The position numbers and the translations under genes were made by a program. A stretch of DNA of 64,000 nt from Granulicella sp. L46 (lineage in GTDB: Bacteria; Acidobacteriota; Terriglobia; Terriglobales; Acidobacteriaceae), in contig NZ_LMUT01000009.1 of NCBI RefSeq assembly GCF_009765785.1, forward strand, positions 551,187 through 615,186, written 5' to 3'. Below the pieces are notes generated by a model that worked only from the letters and a program-made list of their open reading frames with translations, had not been told where the DNA came from and searched no databases. Shown here one piece after another: positions 29,932 to 39,408 of this stretch (position 1 is its first letter; each line of letters opens with the position of its first letter).

Positions 29932-32900
29932 CTACTGCACGGTCAACGTCAGGCTGACAGAGTGCGTAAGCCCCGCGGCCGACGCACTGATCGTGAGTGT
30001 CGAGGTGCCCGGAGGCGTGGGCGTTCCGCCGCTGCCTGTAGTTCCTGTCGTGGGAATCGCGCGGCTGGCGCCACAGCTGCTAAGAACTCCCAGAGTGCAG
30101 AGCAGCAGGAGGAAGCGCGTGAACTTCGGATAGCGCCGCCGCTGGAAGAAGGCGACCGGCAGGAGCATGGCCAGCAGAACAGCCTTGGCTAAGCTGGATG
30201 CGCGCAAGGGCCGGGAGGGGCGTGCAAGGGCCAGAGTAGTAGGCACCGCGGTTTCCAGGGTGACAATCACGGGCGTTGTCGTTCCGAGCGAGCCGATGCC
30301 GGGGGTGACCGTGCAAATAGAGTTGACTGGCGCGCCGGTGCAGCTGAGCGCAACGTTGCCGGAGAGACTGCTGAGCGAGCTCAGTTGCAACGCGTAGGTG
30401 ACGCTCGCTCCACTGCCTGCGACCGTGGCGCTGGTAACTCCTGCAGCGGTCAAGGCAAAGTCGATGCCGGTGCCAGAGAGTGATGTAGTCTGAACGCCGC
30501 TGATCGCGTTGTCTGTAAAGGTGAGCGTGCCCACGATCGCTCCCGGGGCAGTCGGCGCAAACACGATCGTCAAACTGCAGCCGGCATTGGCGGCCACGGT
30601 GGTCGTGCAGGAGTTGAGTGCGATGGCGAAGCCGGGGCTGACCGCGACACTGGAGACGTTGAGCGGCACACCACCGTTATTGGTGAGCGTTAGCGTCTGT
30701 GCGAGCGCCGTAAGGCCGACTCCGGTCGCTGGATAGACGAGCGATACCGGGGTCAGCGAGACACCGGGACCGGCAATGCCTGTGCCGCTGAGTGTGACTG
30801 TCTGGTAGCGAAATTGATCGGTGATGGTGAGCGTCGCGGTGCGGGGTCCGACAGCCGTCGGCGAGAAGGTGACGTTGAACGCGCAGGTCGCATGTGCTGC
30901 CAGGGAATTTCCGCAGGCGTTGACGACCGAGAAGTCGCCGGGCGAGACGCTGGCGGCGATCAGTGTCAGTGGAACGCCTCCGCTATTGGTAAGCGTGATG
31001 GTCTGGGCGGCGCTGGTGGTGCCAATCTGCTGCACAGTAAAGTTCAGCGCAGCCGCGGAGAGGGTGTCGGTGGCGGGTGCCTCGCCGATTCCGGAGAGCG
31101 ACGCGGTTTGGGTCCCAGCGGAGGTCGTCCCGGCGTTGTCGGTTACGGAAAGCGTGGCCGAGCGCGCACCGCTTGCGGTTGGCGTGAAGGTGATCGAAAG
31201 CGTGCAGCCCGTGCCAGCCGCGAGGGTTGCTCCGCAGGTGTTGGCGAACAAGGCAAAGTCCCCGGTGTTGCCGCTGAGCATAGGTGGGGACAGGGTAGCG
31301 AGGGTGCCACCAGTGTTGGAGACAGTGATGTTCTGGGACGCTGCTGTCTGGTTCACGATGGTGGAGGGAAAGCTGAGCGTGAGCGGCGTGAGCAAGATCG
31401 CGGCGGCGGTGGTCCCCGTTCCGTTGAGGGAGACGGTCGCCTGACCGCTCGCGATGTTGGCGTAGATCGTGAGCTGCCCGGAGCGCGTGCCGGTGGCCGT
31501 TGGCGCAAAGACGATCTGCACGCTGCAACTGCCTCCGACCGCAATTGTCTGGCCTGCACAGTTATCCGTCTCGGTGAAGTCGCCGGTCGCTACAAGAGAG
31601 CCGAAGATGACAGGTGCGCTTCCGGAGCTGCCGACGGTGATGGTCTGTACCGCGGACTGCGTCCCCACCTGTTGCGCGGTGAACGTAAGGCTTGTGGCCG
31701 AGAGCGTGATGGCTGCCTGGCTCCCCATAGTTGCGGTCAGCAGCGGCGTCTGCCACAGACCACGTCCGTAGGTGCCGGCGCGCAGCATGCCGGATCGTCC
31801 GTCGCCGGTTGGAAGGGTAGCGGCGACCGCCAGGCTAAGGATGGGCGCGTTCGGCAAGGCCGTTCCAAGCACACTCCAGCAGTTCAATGTGGGGCAGGTC
31901 GTGATGGCCTGGGTCACGTAGACTCCGGCATCCATTGCGACGTACACGGTGTTCGCGTCGTTCGGATCGACGACGACGGCGTTGGCGGGCGCGCTGGGCA
32001 GGTTCGCGCTGATGTTAAGCCAGGCGCTGCCAAAAGTCGTGGAGCGGTAGAGATTCGGCACGCCGAAGCCCATTACCGTCGCATACACCGTCGCGCCCGT
32101 TGCATCGTGAGGATCGACCGCGATGGACGAGACATCGAAGTGCTTTGGATTGAAGGCGTGTGCGTCGATAATATCGTTTGTGACTGCGGAGAGCGAGATA
32201 TCGGTCCAGGCCTTGATGCTGGTCGCCGTGTTCGCGCCCTTGGTCACGAACATGTGTCCGGGAATGGCGCCACCGCCGTCCAGCGATCCGGAGATGCCCG
32301 CATAAATTACCGTCGACCCAGAGTTCTGCAGGTTCGCGGAGGTCACGCTGGGGCCTCCAGCGGCGATCGATCGGATCAGCGGGCTATAGGGTGTGCATGG
32401 CAAGGTGGTGCCCCCGAGTGCCGGGCTGATTGCGTTGGCGTTGGACCATGCCGCTCCATTGGCGGCGGGGCCTCGCCAGACGCGACACGTCGCCACAAGC
32501 AGGCTTGTCGTCAGGGCTGGATCCAACAGGATGGGTGTGTCCATCTCGCTGTTATCGGAGTTCACCTGCGTTGCACCGATGGTTGCAGGCGGGAGGAAAT
32601 TGGCGGCGGCGCAGTTGCTGCCTAGTGGACACGCGTCGAGGTTTACGCCGACGCCGATGGTCGCATACCAGTTCGCGGGTGTGACAGCGTCAACGGCGGG
32701 ATAGCCGCCTTCGCCAGCGGATAGTTGTGGCCATGGGCTGAGCGCAGCCGCTGTAGAAGTCGCCGCCGATCCATTCGCACCCAGACCGGCGATGAGGATA
32801 TTGGGGTTGCCCGCGTTCTGCGCGAAGCCCACCACCTCGCCCAGCGATCCACCCGCGCCGATGGCGGCATTGAGATTGTCGAAATGCGTGGCGTCGCTCG

Positions 32901-34437
32901 CTGCACAGGCGCTGTCCGTCGTCTCCGCGACGCCATCGAGTGAGCGCCACAGGCCGCTATCGTTGCCAAGGAAGAGGATAGGTTTGCCACTGGCCTGCGC
33001 GACGGTTGTGATCGCGTGCTGTGCGGCCGCGATCTGCGCCGGCGCGTTGCAGCCGTCGAGTGCGTTGGTAGTGTTCCTCAGGGTGCAACTGGAGGAACCA
33101 GCCGCGATCACGCAACGGTAGAGATCGACGGTGCCGACATAAAGGTTAGTGCTGGCTGCAGCAGGCGCGGCGTTCAGCGCGAGGTTATAGTTGCCTTGCG
33201 CGATGACCGTGCTGCCGCTACCGGTCTCCAGCGCGCCATTATCGATGCGGTTGGCGAAAGTGGGTGCAGGCTTCGCGCAGCTCCCGGAACTCGCGCTGCA
33301 TAGATCCTGCCACAGCCCCTGGTCGAGGTTGTTGGCATCCACCGTGAGCGCGTAAAGATCGCCGGTTACGGGTTGCACGGCCAGGACACCGCGATAGATG
33401 GGGCAGTTGGCGCTGCCCACGCCCTTGGCGCCTACCGGACAGTTCGCCGTGGTGAGATTCGTTCCCGGCTGCGTCGTGAGGCGTGTCCAGGTGATGCCAT
33501 CGGGCGAAGAATAATAGCCGTGCGACCGGACCGCCGCGTAGAACATGGCCCGCACCGGGTTCCATACCACCGACGTCACCGCGTTCCCTGGCCCCATGGT
33601 GCCCAGTGCCTGTGGCGTTTGCACAATCGCGGTGCCATCCTGGATTGTGGCCATGTGCCACATCTGGCCCGCGTCGGTGGAGTAGTAGAGGCCGGGGAAG
33701 GAATCATAGGTGACCGCGCCCACGACAGCCGCCTGCGGGGAAGTAGAAATCGCTGCGACCACGAGATTCGGAGTAACGGTACTGAAGGCGATCCCGGCGG
33801 TCACCAGGCCCCAAAACGAATGAGCCCCAGTGGTGCCGTCCTGCGAGTTCTGCGCCAGCGTCCACGTCGCGGTGGCGGTGGAGTAGATCAATAGGCCACC
33901 GCCGTAATAGGAGTCCGCCGCGTTGTTGGGGTCGCCCGTTCCCGCAATCACCACCGGGTTAACCGTTGGCTGCACTGCCAACGCGCCGATGGTCAGCGAC
34001 ATCAGAAAACTGCTGCCGGCATTGTTGCTGAAGACCGGCAGTGTGTCCGTAAGGGGCATAAAGCTGACCTCCCCAAGCGGGCCCGCGGCGTTGATTGACT
34101 TCCACACCCCGCCGCCGGTGGTGCCCAAATACACCGTATTGCCGGCCAAATCGTTGGAATCGGTCGCAATCGCGGCAACGCGGCCGGTGATGTTGTTGTA
34201 GGTCGCGGAGACGATCGAGCTCGGTCCCAGGGGCTGCCACGCTGCGGTCAGGTTGACGGTGCTGTGCGGCACAGCAAGCTGTTGTGCATACAGGTTGGGC
34301 GCGAGGAGTTCGGCCCAAGCCAGCAGAAAGAGCGCACCGCTGTTAAGCAGCGTGCGGGAGCTACGAAATCGGGTGCTCGCGAAACGTCTCGGCGGCAAGC
34401 GGTAACCCTGACATTCAGTTGTGAGGCGTCGACCCAT
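29932..34437 (-). CDS. Very large secreted BNR-repeat and ASH-like repeat protein
   Basis: 1501 residues. An N-terminal export signal (hydrophobic part about 30-50, ending NLYAQQ) has a long basic leader. Residues about 60-950 carry sialidase/sortilin-like BNR (Asp-box) propeller motifs such as LYYSTDAGQMWHMA, YYSSPDGITWTRL and LYRSTTFGSAWLNI. Four ASH-type/choice-of-anchor-D repeats follow (about 950-1340), each of the form SLTFTAQQVGTQSAVQTITV. Near the C-terminus are a hydrophobic helix, a basic loop (FQRRRYPK), a second helix ending VLSSCGA, and a beta-strand tail; this module also ends the proteins at 9931 and 37127. Probably surface-located; whether it binds sugars or acts as an adhesin is unknown. 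Low-complexity Thr/Ala/Asn-rich composition. Confidence 0.85.
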   Translation of the reverse strand: MGRRLTTECQGYRLPPRRFASTRFRSSRTLLNSGALFLLAWAELLAPNLYAQQLAVPHSTVNLTAAWQPLGPSSIVSATYNNITGRVAAIATDSNDLAGNTVYLGTTGGGVWKSINAAGPLGEVSFMPLTDTLPVFSNNAGSSFLMSLTIGALAVQPTVNPVVIAGTGDPNNAADSYYGGGLLIYSTATATWTLAQNSQDGTTGAHSFWGLVTAGIAFSTVTPNLVVAAISTSPQAAVVGAVTYDSFPGLYYSTDAGQMWHMATIQDGTAIVQTPQALGTMGPGNAVTSVVWNPVRAMFYAAVRSHGYYSSPDGITWTRLTTQPGTNLTTANCPVGAKGVGSANCPIYRGVLAVQPVTGDLYALTVDANNLDQGLWQDLCSASSGSCAKPAPTFANRIDNGALETGSGSTVIAQGNYNLALNAAPAAASTNLYVGTVDLYRCVIAAGSSSCTLRNTTNALDGCNAPAQIAAAQHAITTVAQASGKPILFLGNDSGLWRSLDGVAETTDSACAASDATHFDNLNAAIGAGGSLGEVVGFAQNAGNPNILIAGLGANGSAATSTAAALSPWPQLSAGEGGYPAVDAVTPANWYATIGVGVNLDACPLGSNCAAANFLPPATIGATQVNSDNSEMDTPILLDPALTTSLLVATCRVWRGPAANGAAWSNANAISPALGGTTLPCTPYSPLIRSIAAGGPSVTSANLQNSGSTVIYAGISGSLDGGGAIPGHMFVTKGANTATSIKAWTDISLSAVTNDIIDAHAFNPKHFDVSSIAVDPHDATGATVYATVMGFGVPNLYRSTTFGSAWLNISANLPSAPANAVVVDPNDANTVYVAMDAGVYVTQAITTCPTLNCWSVLGTALPNAPILSLAVAATLPTGDGRSGMLRAGTYGRGLWQTPLLTATMGSQAAITLSATSLTFTAQQVGTQSAVQTITVGSSGSAPVIFGSLVATGDFTETDNCAGQTIAVGGSCSVQIVFAPTATGTRSGQLTIYANIASGQATVSLNGTGTTAAAILLTPLTLSFPSTIVNQTAASQNITVSNTGGTLATLSPPMLSGNTGDFALFANTCGATLAAGTGCTLSITFTPTASGARSATLSVTDNAGTTSAGTQTASLSGIGEAPATDTLSAAALNFTVQQIGTTSAAQTITLTNSGGVPLTLIAASVSPGDFSVVNACGNSLAAHATCAFNVTFSPTAVGPRTATLTITDQFRYQTVTLSGTGIAGPGVSLTPVSLVYPATGVGLTALAQTLTLTNNGGVPLNVSSVAVSPGFAIALNSCTTTVAANAGCSLTIVFAPTAPGAIVGTLTFTDNAISGVQTTSLSGTGIDFALTAAGVTSATVAGSGASVTYALQLSSLSSLSGNVALSCTGAPVNSICTVTPGIGSLGTTTPVIVTLETAVPTTLALARPSRPLRASSLAKAVLLAMLLPVAFFQRRRYPKFTRFLLLLCTLGVLSSCGASRAIPTTGTTGSGGTPTPPGTSTLTISASAAGLTHSVSLTLTVQ

Positions 34438-34577
34438 ATTGGTCTAATCGGATCGAATGCCTCGGGGGATGAGGCAGACAGCAGTGCATGCCTCTGCAGC
34501 GGCCGCCCAAATCGGGACTGCCTCTGTTGAGCAGAGTGTAGCAGCGGATGGATTTTGGCGCGGTGACGGGGGAAGCA

Positions 34578-34664
34578 GTTGTTAGTTGTTAGTTCTCAGT
34601 TCTCAGTTCAGTGCGCCTTTCCTGACAACTGAGAACTGAGAACTAACAACTGAGAACTGACAAC
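34578..34664. repeat. Inverted heptamer-repeat element, copy 1
   Basis: A 24-bp perfect inverted repeat (34585-34608 with 34627-34650) made of 7-bp units of the type AGTTCTC/GAGAACT, with an 18-base centre that contains GCCTTTCCTGA (34615-34625). More GAGAACT units follow up to 34664. It lies just beyond the stop of the CPBP protease gene and upstream of the 1501-residue gene. A second copy in the opposite orientation is at 60487-60594. It can form a long hairpin in RNA and might also stop transcription. Confidence 0.85.
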
Positions 34665-34666
34665 CC

Positions 34667-35410
34667 CTACGCCGTCGGTCGATGCAGCAGGCGCATGAAC
34701 GTTGGGCGCACTACCAGCCCGAACAGATCCAGGGCGGCGTGGGCGGCAATGGTGATCAGGAGACTGCCCGTCCAGAGATAGAGCCCGGCCAGCGCCGCGC
34801 CTACCAGCGTCGTCAACACAACCCCAACCACGCCCTGGTAGATGTGCACGAGGCCAAACAGGATCGTCGCACTGATGAACGCGAGCAGCGGATTGTGCAA
34901 CACGCCGATCAGCAGCAGCGGCAGCAGCAGCCGGAAGAAGCACTCTTCGCTCACGCCTGCGTTGATGGAAAGCAGCGCGGCCCAGCCCGTCTCTGCGCCG
35001 TTGCGCGGCATCAGCGGTTCAATGTCGGCCAGCGTGGCATGCGAAGTCTTCATCCTCTTCGCGATCAGCACGCCCAGCAGGATGCCGACCAACATTGCGC
35101 CGACAGCGCAGCCGGCGAGGAACTCCTTGTCGAGTGCCGCTGTGGTGGGCATGTCTGCCCCCAGCCGAGCGGCCAGCGGAATAAACTCGTCGGGCAGGTA
35201 GAGCAGCGCGTGCAGTTGGCGAAGAATCAGCAGGCATACCATCGAAGTCCCAAACAGGGCGAGAAAACTCTTCAGTATCCAGACCCGGTAGAGGCGCTGG
35301 CGGCCGGCAGTGTCGGGTTGCCGCTTGAACTCAGCGTACTCGGACGCATCATTGCGCACGAACCACCAAAGCACAGCGAGGCTGACGAGAAGCAGCAAAA
35401 ACTTCAGCAT
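34667..35410 (-). CDS. CPBP-family intramembrane metalloprotease
   Basis: 247 residues with about seven hydrophobic segments. The CPBP (Rce1/Abi-type) motifs are present in order: EECFFRLLLPL (EExxxR), FGLVHIYQG (FxxxH) and AAHAALDLFG (HxxxD/N), which form the glutamate-type intramembrane active site. Family members cleave prenylated or other membrane substrates; the substrate here is unknown. The N-terminus starts with a hydrophobic helix and is followed by a short acidic/basic loop. Its stop lies 3 bp beyond the heptamer repeat element. No partner gene is evident. Confidence 0.86.
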   Translation of the reverse strand: MLKFLLLLVSLAVLWWFVRNDASEYAEFKRQPDTAGRQRLYRVWILKSFLALFGTSMVCLLILRQLHALLYLPDEFIPLAARLGADMPTTAALDKEFLAGCAVGAMLVGILLGVLIAKRMKTSHATLADIEPLMPRNGAETGWAALLSINAGVSEECFFRLLLPLLLIGVLHNPLLAFISATILFGLVHIYQGVVGVVLTTLVGAALAGLYLWTGSLLITIAAHAALDLFGLVVRPTFMRLLHRPTA

Positions 35411-35493
35411 AGGGTTCCCAGAGAAAGTCTACGCCACCATCGCACGGCCGGCCATTAACCCGCAAGGCCAAGCGTCGCCAGGCATTCCGGCGC

Positions 35494-35907
35494 TCAATAT
35501 GTACGGATCGTGAAGTTGATGACCTTGGCCATGTGGCTGTCGAACTTGCTGATCGCATGGCTAGGTGAGTGGCGTCCGCGAAACACAACCCAGACTTCGT
35601 AATCCGTGTTGCCGTCGAGGCGCTTGAAGTTGTAGGTACCATTGGCCTCGGTGATGTAGGTCATCAACGCCTGCGAACTCTCGTTGTGCAGTTCCACGAC
35701 GGCGCCGCGAACCGGTTCATGGTTGGTGTCGGTCACAATCCCGCTCAGCGTGCGCACGGTAGCCTGGGTGGGCATCTGGGCGGCAACAGGAAGCGCTCCC
35801 AGCATCAGGCACACTCCGACGCACACCGCAGCGGTCGCGATCCATGGATGGTGCGGTTCGGTCGTTCTCATAAGAGCTGCCATGAATACTTGGCCCGTGA
35901 AGGGCAT
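35494..35907 (-). CDS. Small secreted carboxypeptidase-regulatory-like domain protein
   Basis: 137 residues: a signal peptide (hydrophobic part about 22-43, ending LPVAAQ) and one transthyretin-like CarboxypepD_reg beta-sandwich (about 50-130) with LSGIVTDTNHEPVRGAVVEL and NGTYNFKRLDGNTDYEVWVV. This fold is the same as the N-terminal domain of the TonB receptor at 6340. It may be a stand-alone binding or structural domain. The start is uncertain: in-frame ATGs also occur at 35883 and 35871 and none has a strong ribosome site. It stands alone between the CPBP and aldo/keto reductase genes. Confidence 0.8.
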   Translation of the reverse strand: MPFTGQVFMAALMRTTEPHHPWIATAAVCVGVCLMLGALPVAAQMPTQATVRTLSGIVTDTNHEPVRGAVVELHNESSQALMTYITEANGTYNFKRLDGNTDYEVWVVFRGRHSPSHAISKFDSHMAKVINFTIRTY

Positions 35908-36023
35908 GTTGCACCCGGTAGAAACTGGCCTATCCGCAGAGCTTAGCGGACTCCGGGGTTGGATGCACGGCGGACGGCGCGAAAGGGCAAACTTCGCTCC
36001 AGGGGATGCTTAAGTAACTGCTG

Positions 36024-37049
36024 CTAGTAACCGTGGCCGAGGATGGGATGCGGTTCGTACTGCTGCTCCAGCCGCTCGATCTCCTCAGGCGTGAGCTTGA
36101 CCTCAAGCGCACCCAGAGCGTCTTCCAACTGATAGAGCTTGCTGGCTCCAATAATCGGAGCAGAGACGAATGGCTTGGACAACACCCAAGCCAGCGCGAT
36201 CTGCGCCGGCTTCACGTTGCGTTGCGCGGCCAGCTCCAGTACCCGCTCCACAGTGTCGAAGTCCGTCTGGCGATAGTACAAGCCATGGCCGAAGTCGTCT
36301 GTGCGCGCGCGCAGGGTTTCTCCCTTGCTGTGATCCTGCTCATCCCCGCGCTTGCGGCTGCCGGTCAAAAATCCACGCGCCAGCGGGCTCCACGGAATGC
36401 ACCCGATCTTCTGATCAAGACACAGCGGGATCATCTCGCGCTCTTCCTCGCGATACACCAGGTTGTAGTGATTCTGCATGGTGACGAAGCGCGCCAGCCC
36501 GTTGGTCGCCTGGAAATTCAGCATCTTCTGGAACTGCCACGCATACATGCTCGACGCGCCCAGATACAGTGCCTTGCCCGCCTTCACCACGTCGCTCAGC
36601 GCCTCGCAGGTCTCTTCAATCGGCGTGTTCTTGTCGAAGCGGTGGATCTGGTAGAGGTCTACGTAATCCACGCCCAGGCGCTTCAAGCTCGCGTCGATTG
36701 AGGCCATGATGTGCTTGCGCGAGAGCCCGCGATCATTGGGCGAATCGCTCATCGGGTTGAAGACCTTGGTAGCAATCACCAGCTCTTCCCGGCGCGGCTG
36801 AAACTCGCGCAGCAACTTGCCAGTGATGCGCTCGCTCTCGCCCAGCGAGTAGACGTCGGCGGTATCAAAGAAGTTAATGCCGGCTTCAACCGCTGCTTTA
36901 ACAAACGGCCGCGCGGCCTCTTCTTCCAGAACCCACTCGCGCCAACTTTTGGCGCCATAGGTCATCATGCCCAGGCAGATCCGGGAGACACGTGCACCGG
37001 TAGAACCAAGGCTCACAGTCGACAAAGGAACATTCGCGCTTTCACTCAT
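36024..37049 (-). CDS. Aldo/keto reductase
   Basis: 341-residue NADPH-dependent (beta/alpha)8-barrel reductase. The catalytic tetrad can be followed: Asp and Tyr in FFDTADVYSLGESE, Lys in VIATKVF, and His in LYQIHRFD. The C-terminal cofactor part includes PIIGASKLYQLEDALGAL. It resembles the YajO/potassium-channel-beta-like subgroup, which acts on various aldehydes and ketones. The substrate is not predictable. It has no signal peptide, so it is cytoplasmic, and it is a single-gene unit. Confidence 0.9.
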   Translation of the reverse strand: MSESANVPLSTVSLGSTGARVSRICLGMMTYGAKSWREWVLEEEAARPFVKAAVEAGINFFDTADVYSLGESERITGKLLREFQPRREELVIATKVFNPMSDSPNDRGLSRKHIMASIDASLKRLGVDYVDLYQIHRFDKNTPIEETCEALSDVVKAGKALYLGASSMYAWQFQKMLNFQATNGLARFVTMQNHYNLVYREEEREMIPLCLDQKIGCIPWSPLARGFLTGSRKRGDEQDHSKGETLRARTDDFGHGLYYRQTDFDTVERVLELAAQRNVKPAQIALAWVLSKPFVSAPIIGASKLYQLEDALGALEVKLTPEEIERLEQQYEPHPILGHGY

Positions 37050-37126
37050 GCGTGATTGGACGCAACTCGCGGTTCGATGGACTCGCGGGGAAAGAGGCTA
37101 AGCGCGAAGTATCCCCTGCGCTTCGG

Positions 37127-37780
37127 CTAGTTGTTTGAACTCGTCACAATCCCTGCGGGCACGGTCACGGTAGCAGTCGTGCTCGCGGAGAGGCTAACGT
37201 TGAGAGTGTCCGAAATGGAGTTCGCATCGAGCGTGAACGTGTAGACTCCCGGTGTCAGCGTAGGAGGGCCGCCACACCCGGAAATGCCCATGCCCGTCAG
37301 TCCGACCGCACCGATTGCCAGCAACACGCGCGCGAATCGACGCGTTCTCGTTCGTTGCAGCCCGAAGCCCAGCATCAGAATGCCCGCCAGCGCCCAGCTC
37401 GCTCCCTGGCCGTGTCGCAACGGATTCACGCCGCTCACGACCGGCACCACCTTGGGTGGAATCGCCACAACCTCGAAACTCCCGGTCGTCGTACCATTTG
37501 CGGTCAGCGGAAAGGCCCGGACCGGGCCAAAGTCTTCGCAGACGGGCGCTCTGACTCCAGCAGGCTCCGTCGGCCCCTCACACTGCACCGCAACGGACCC
37601 CACGAACCCATTCACCGAGGTGAGCGTGAACGGAATGGCCACCGTGCCGCTCGAGGGCATGGTCACATTGCTGGCAGTGATCTTGAAGGTCGGAGCGGGG
37701 ACAGGCGCCTGCGCGGCACATGCCGTAGAAGCCAGCGTAGAGAGGACAACCAGACAAGACAGCGCTTTGTTTCGCGTCAT
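37127..37780 (-). CDS. Secreted protein with C-terminal helix-Cys-beta module
   Basis: 217 residues. A signal peptide (1 to about 22) is followed by an Ig-like region (about 30-115, with two Cys in VAVQCEGP and PVCEDFGP that could pair), then two hydrophobic helices separated by a basic RTRTRRFAR loop, GISGCGGPP, and a beta tail (PGVYTFTLDANS...). This end matches the C-termini of the proteins at 9931 and 29932 in layout although the rest differs. It looks like a minimal member of that group. A GAGGG site seven bases before the ATG supports the start. Function unknown. Confidence 0.75.
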   Translation of the reverse strand: MTRNKALSCLVVLSTLASTACAAQAPVPAPTFKITASNVTMPSSGTVAIPFTLTSVNGFVGSVAVQCEGPTEPAGVRAPVCEDFGPVRAFPLTANGTTTGSFEVVAIPPKVVPVVSGVNPLRHGQGASWALAGILMLGFGLQRTRTRRFARVLLAIGAVGLTGMGISGCGGPPTLTPGVYTFTLDANSISDTLNVSLSASTTATVTVPAGIVTSSNN

Positions 37781-38111
37781 AATGAGACCCTCGTCAACGT
37801 AAGTCGAACGAAATGCACGAAAATCCTACGTGCAGCCCATAACCTCATTCATCCCGGACATTTGGTTCTGGTACGTAGGACGTTTGTCGAACCCGCGTGG
37901 GGTACATCAATTGTTGGATTACCAGGCAACCAGGTTGAGGCGCGACCAAATTGAGGGCAACGCACACGGACAGCCACGGCCGAAACCTCCGCATCCTATC
38001 AACAGTGAGCCGCCGTGCGTGCCCGCGGGCCCAGCAGTATAAGAGGCACGCGTGGCGGCTCCAACCAGCAGCACCGTCGTCCGCCTGTAAACCAGTCCGC
38101 CTGTAAAGTAG
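37781..38111. other. Intergenic region without a supportable gene
   Basis: 331 bp between two minus-strand genes. It contains a short direct repeat (GTCCGCCTGTAAA at about 38083 and 38095) and little else. No promoter pair, terminator or dif-like site was found on inspection. It lies inside the interval where top-strand skew changes sign. Confidence 0.4.
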
Positions 38112-38582
38112 TTAGTCGCGGTCCTTTGAGTCAGGGCGCAGCCACAATCCAGTCCAACTCTCAGAAACAATAATGCTGTTCCCCGGATTGCGCGGGTCAT
38201 ACCGCACCTGCACCGGCTGGTCGATGCGGAATCCCACCACCTCGTTCGGCAGCGTCGACACATCCTGCGCGCAGTTATAGACCAACCCGGCCAGGCTGTA
38301 GCTGTATACCAGCACCTCCGGCGTCGGAGAAACGCTGTCCTCATTGCCCAGGGTGCGTGCGTCGAGGATCACACCGTCGGTAATGCGGCCGCTAAGGGCA
38401 AGCTCTTCGCGGCGGCGGCGCTCAATCTCCTCGGCCGACAGCCGATGCGATCGGATGTACCACCACACTCCGCCCCCGGCGAGCACAATCGCGCCAGCAA
38501 TGCCGCCAACAATCCGCGGATCCTGCTCACGGATCAGGTGCGCTGCATGCTGGAAGATCGGTTGCTGGAGAAGTGGTTTCAA
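38112..38582 (-). CDS. Single-pass membrane protein, DUF3592-like
   Basis: 156 residues. One hydrophobic segment (about 24-43, IVGGIAGAIVLAGGGVWWYI) is followed by a basic helix (SAEEIERRRREELALSG) and a small beta domain with TDGVILDART, VLVYSYSLAGLVYNC and VQVRYDPRNPGNSIIV. The phrase VxVxYDPxNPxxSxV is typical of DUF3592-type domains, so I class it there with modest confidence. Role unknown. The start is TTG (38580-38582) with no strong ribosome site, so the N-terminus is tentative. It is divergent from hslV. Confidence 0.6.
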   Translation of the reverse strand: MKPLLQQPIFQHAAHLIREQDPRIVGGIAGAIVLAGGGVWWYIRSHRLSAEEIERRRREELALSGRITDGVILDARTLGNEDSVSPTPEVLVYSYSLAGLVYNCAQDVSTLPNEVVGFRIDQPVQVRYDPRNPGNSIIVSESWTGLWLRPDSKDRD

Positions 38583-38691
38583 GGTCGCTTCAAACGTCAG
38601 GGTTGCGTTTCGGAGTTGAATCTACGCGTAACAGAAGGATAGCGTAGCCTGCGCGCGTCCGCAGTGTGAAGCTGCACAGAGGGTTCCCTGC

Positions 38692-39408
38692 ATGGTTCGC
38701 AGGGCTGCGGCGATATACTGCGGTGTGCCCATGCGAAAGAAAAGTTCGAAAACGGAACCGGTCCTGAGAGCCGGGACAAACCTCGGGGAAAGCCCGGCCT
38801 GCCATCCGCTGGACCTAGGCCCCGATGAAAACGGTGTAGCCCGCCGCGTGCGCTCGACTACCGTCATCTGCGTACGCCGCGGCAACAGCATGGTGATGGC
38901 CGCCGACGGGCAGGTCACCCTCGGCTCAACCGTCATGAAGCACTCCGCCAAGAAAATCCGGCGGCTCTATAACGACAAGATCCTCGCCGGCTTTGCGGGC
39001 TCTACCGCCGACGCCTTTTCGCTCTTCACCCGCTTCGAGTCCAAGCTGGAGCAATACGGCGGCAACCTCGGCCGCTCCGCCGTCGAGCTCGCCAAGGACT
39101 GGCGCACCGACAAGCTCCTCCGCCAGCTCCAGGCCTTGCTCATCGTCGCGGACGCGAAACAGATGTTCCTGCTCTCCGGCGATGGCGACGTGATCGAGCC
39201 AGACGCGGTCGGCAACACCGAAGAGGGTGGCCTCATCGCCACCATCGGCTCCGGCGGGAGTTTTGCCCTCGCCGCTGCCACGGCACTCATGGAAAACACC
39301 CCCATGACCGCCCGCGAAATCGTTGAACGCAGCATGAAAATCGCCGCCGAGATCTGCATCTACTCCAACCAGAGCGTGACCATCGAAGAGCTCAAGGCGG
39401 CAGAGTAG
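38692..39408 (+). CDS. hslV: ATP-dependent protease subunit HslV
   Basis: Peptidase subunit of the HslUV (ClpQY) complex, an N-terminal-nucleophile threonine protease. The core begins [20 protein letters not shown]; the first Thr (T56 in this reading) should be the catalytic residue. [14 protein letters not shown] and the final IEELKAAE are typical. Three starts are possible: ATG 38692 with a good AGAGGG site (238 residues), ATG 38731, and GTG 38848, which gives the family's usual short start (MRSTT...) but has no clear ribosome site. With the first two, about 40-55 residues would have to be removed to free the Thr. The stop is directly followed by the hslU ATG. Confidence 0.9.
   Translation: MVRRAAAIYCGVPMRKKSSKTEPVLRAGTNLGESPACHPLDLGPDENGVARRVRSTTVICVRRGNSMVMAADGQVTLGSTVMKHSAKKIRRLYNDKILAGFAGSTADAFSLFTRFESKLEQYGGNLGRSAVELAKDWRTDKLLRQLQALLIVADAKQMFLLSGDGDVIEPDAVGNTEEGGLIATIGSGGSFALAAATALMENTPMTAREIVERSMKIAAEICIYSNQSVTIEELKAAE

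Noticed and set aside
30814..32625. 603-codon plus-strand open frame inside the 1501-residue protein gene
   Set aside because: Gly/Arg/Cys-rich with no domain; the minus strand shows ordered BNR and ASH repeats and a signal peptide. High GC keeps antisense frames open.
33800..38200. Search for a dif site by eye in the intergenic gaps
   Set aside because: No sequence resembling the XerC/XerD 11-mer arms around a 6-bp centre was found; a computed search over the whole interval is needed before ruling it out.
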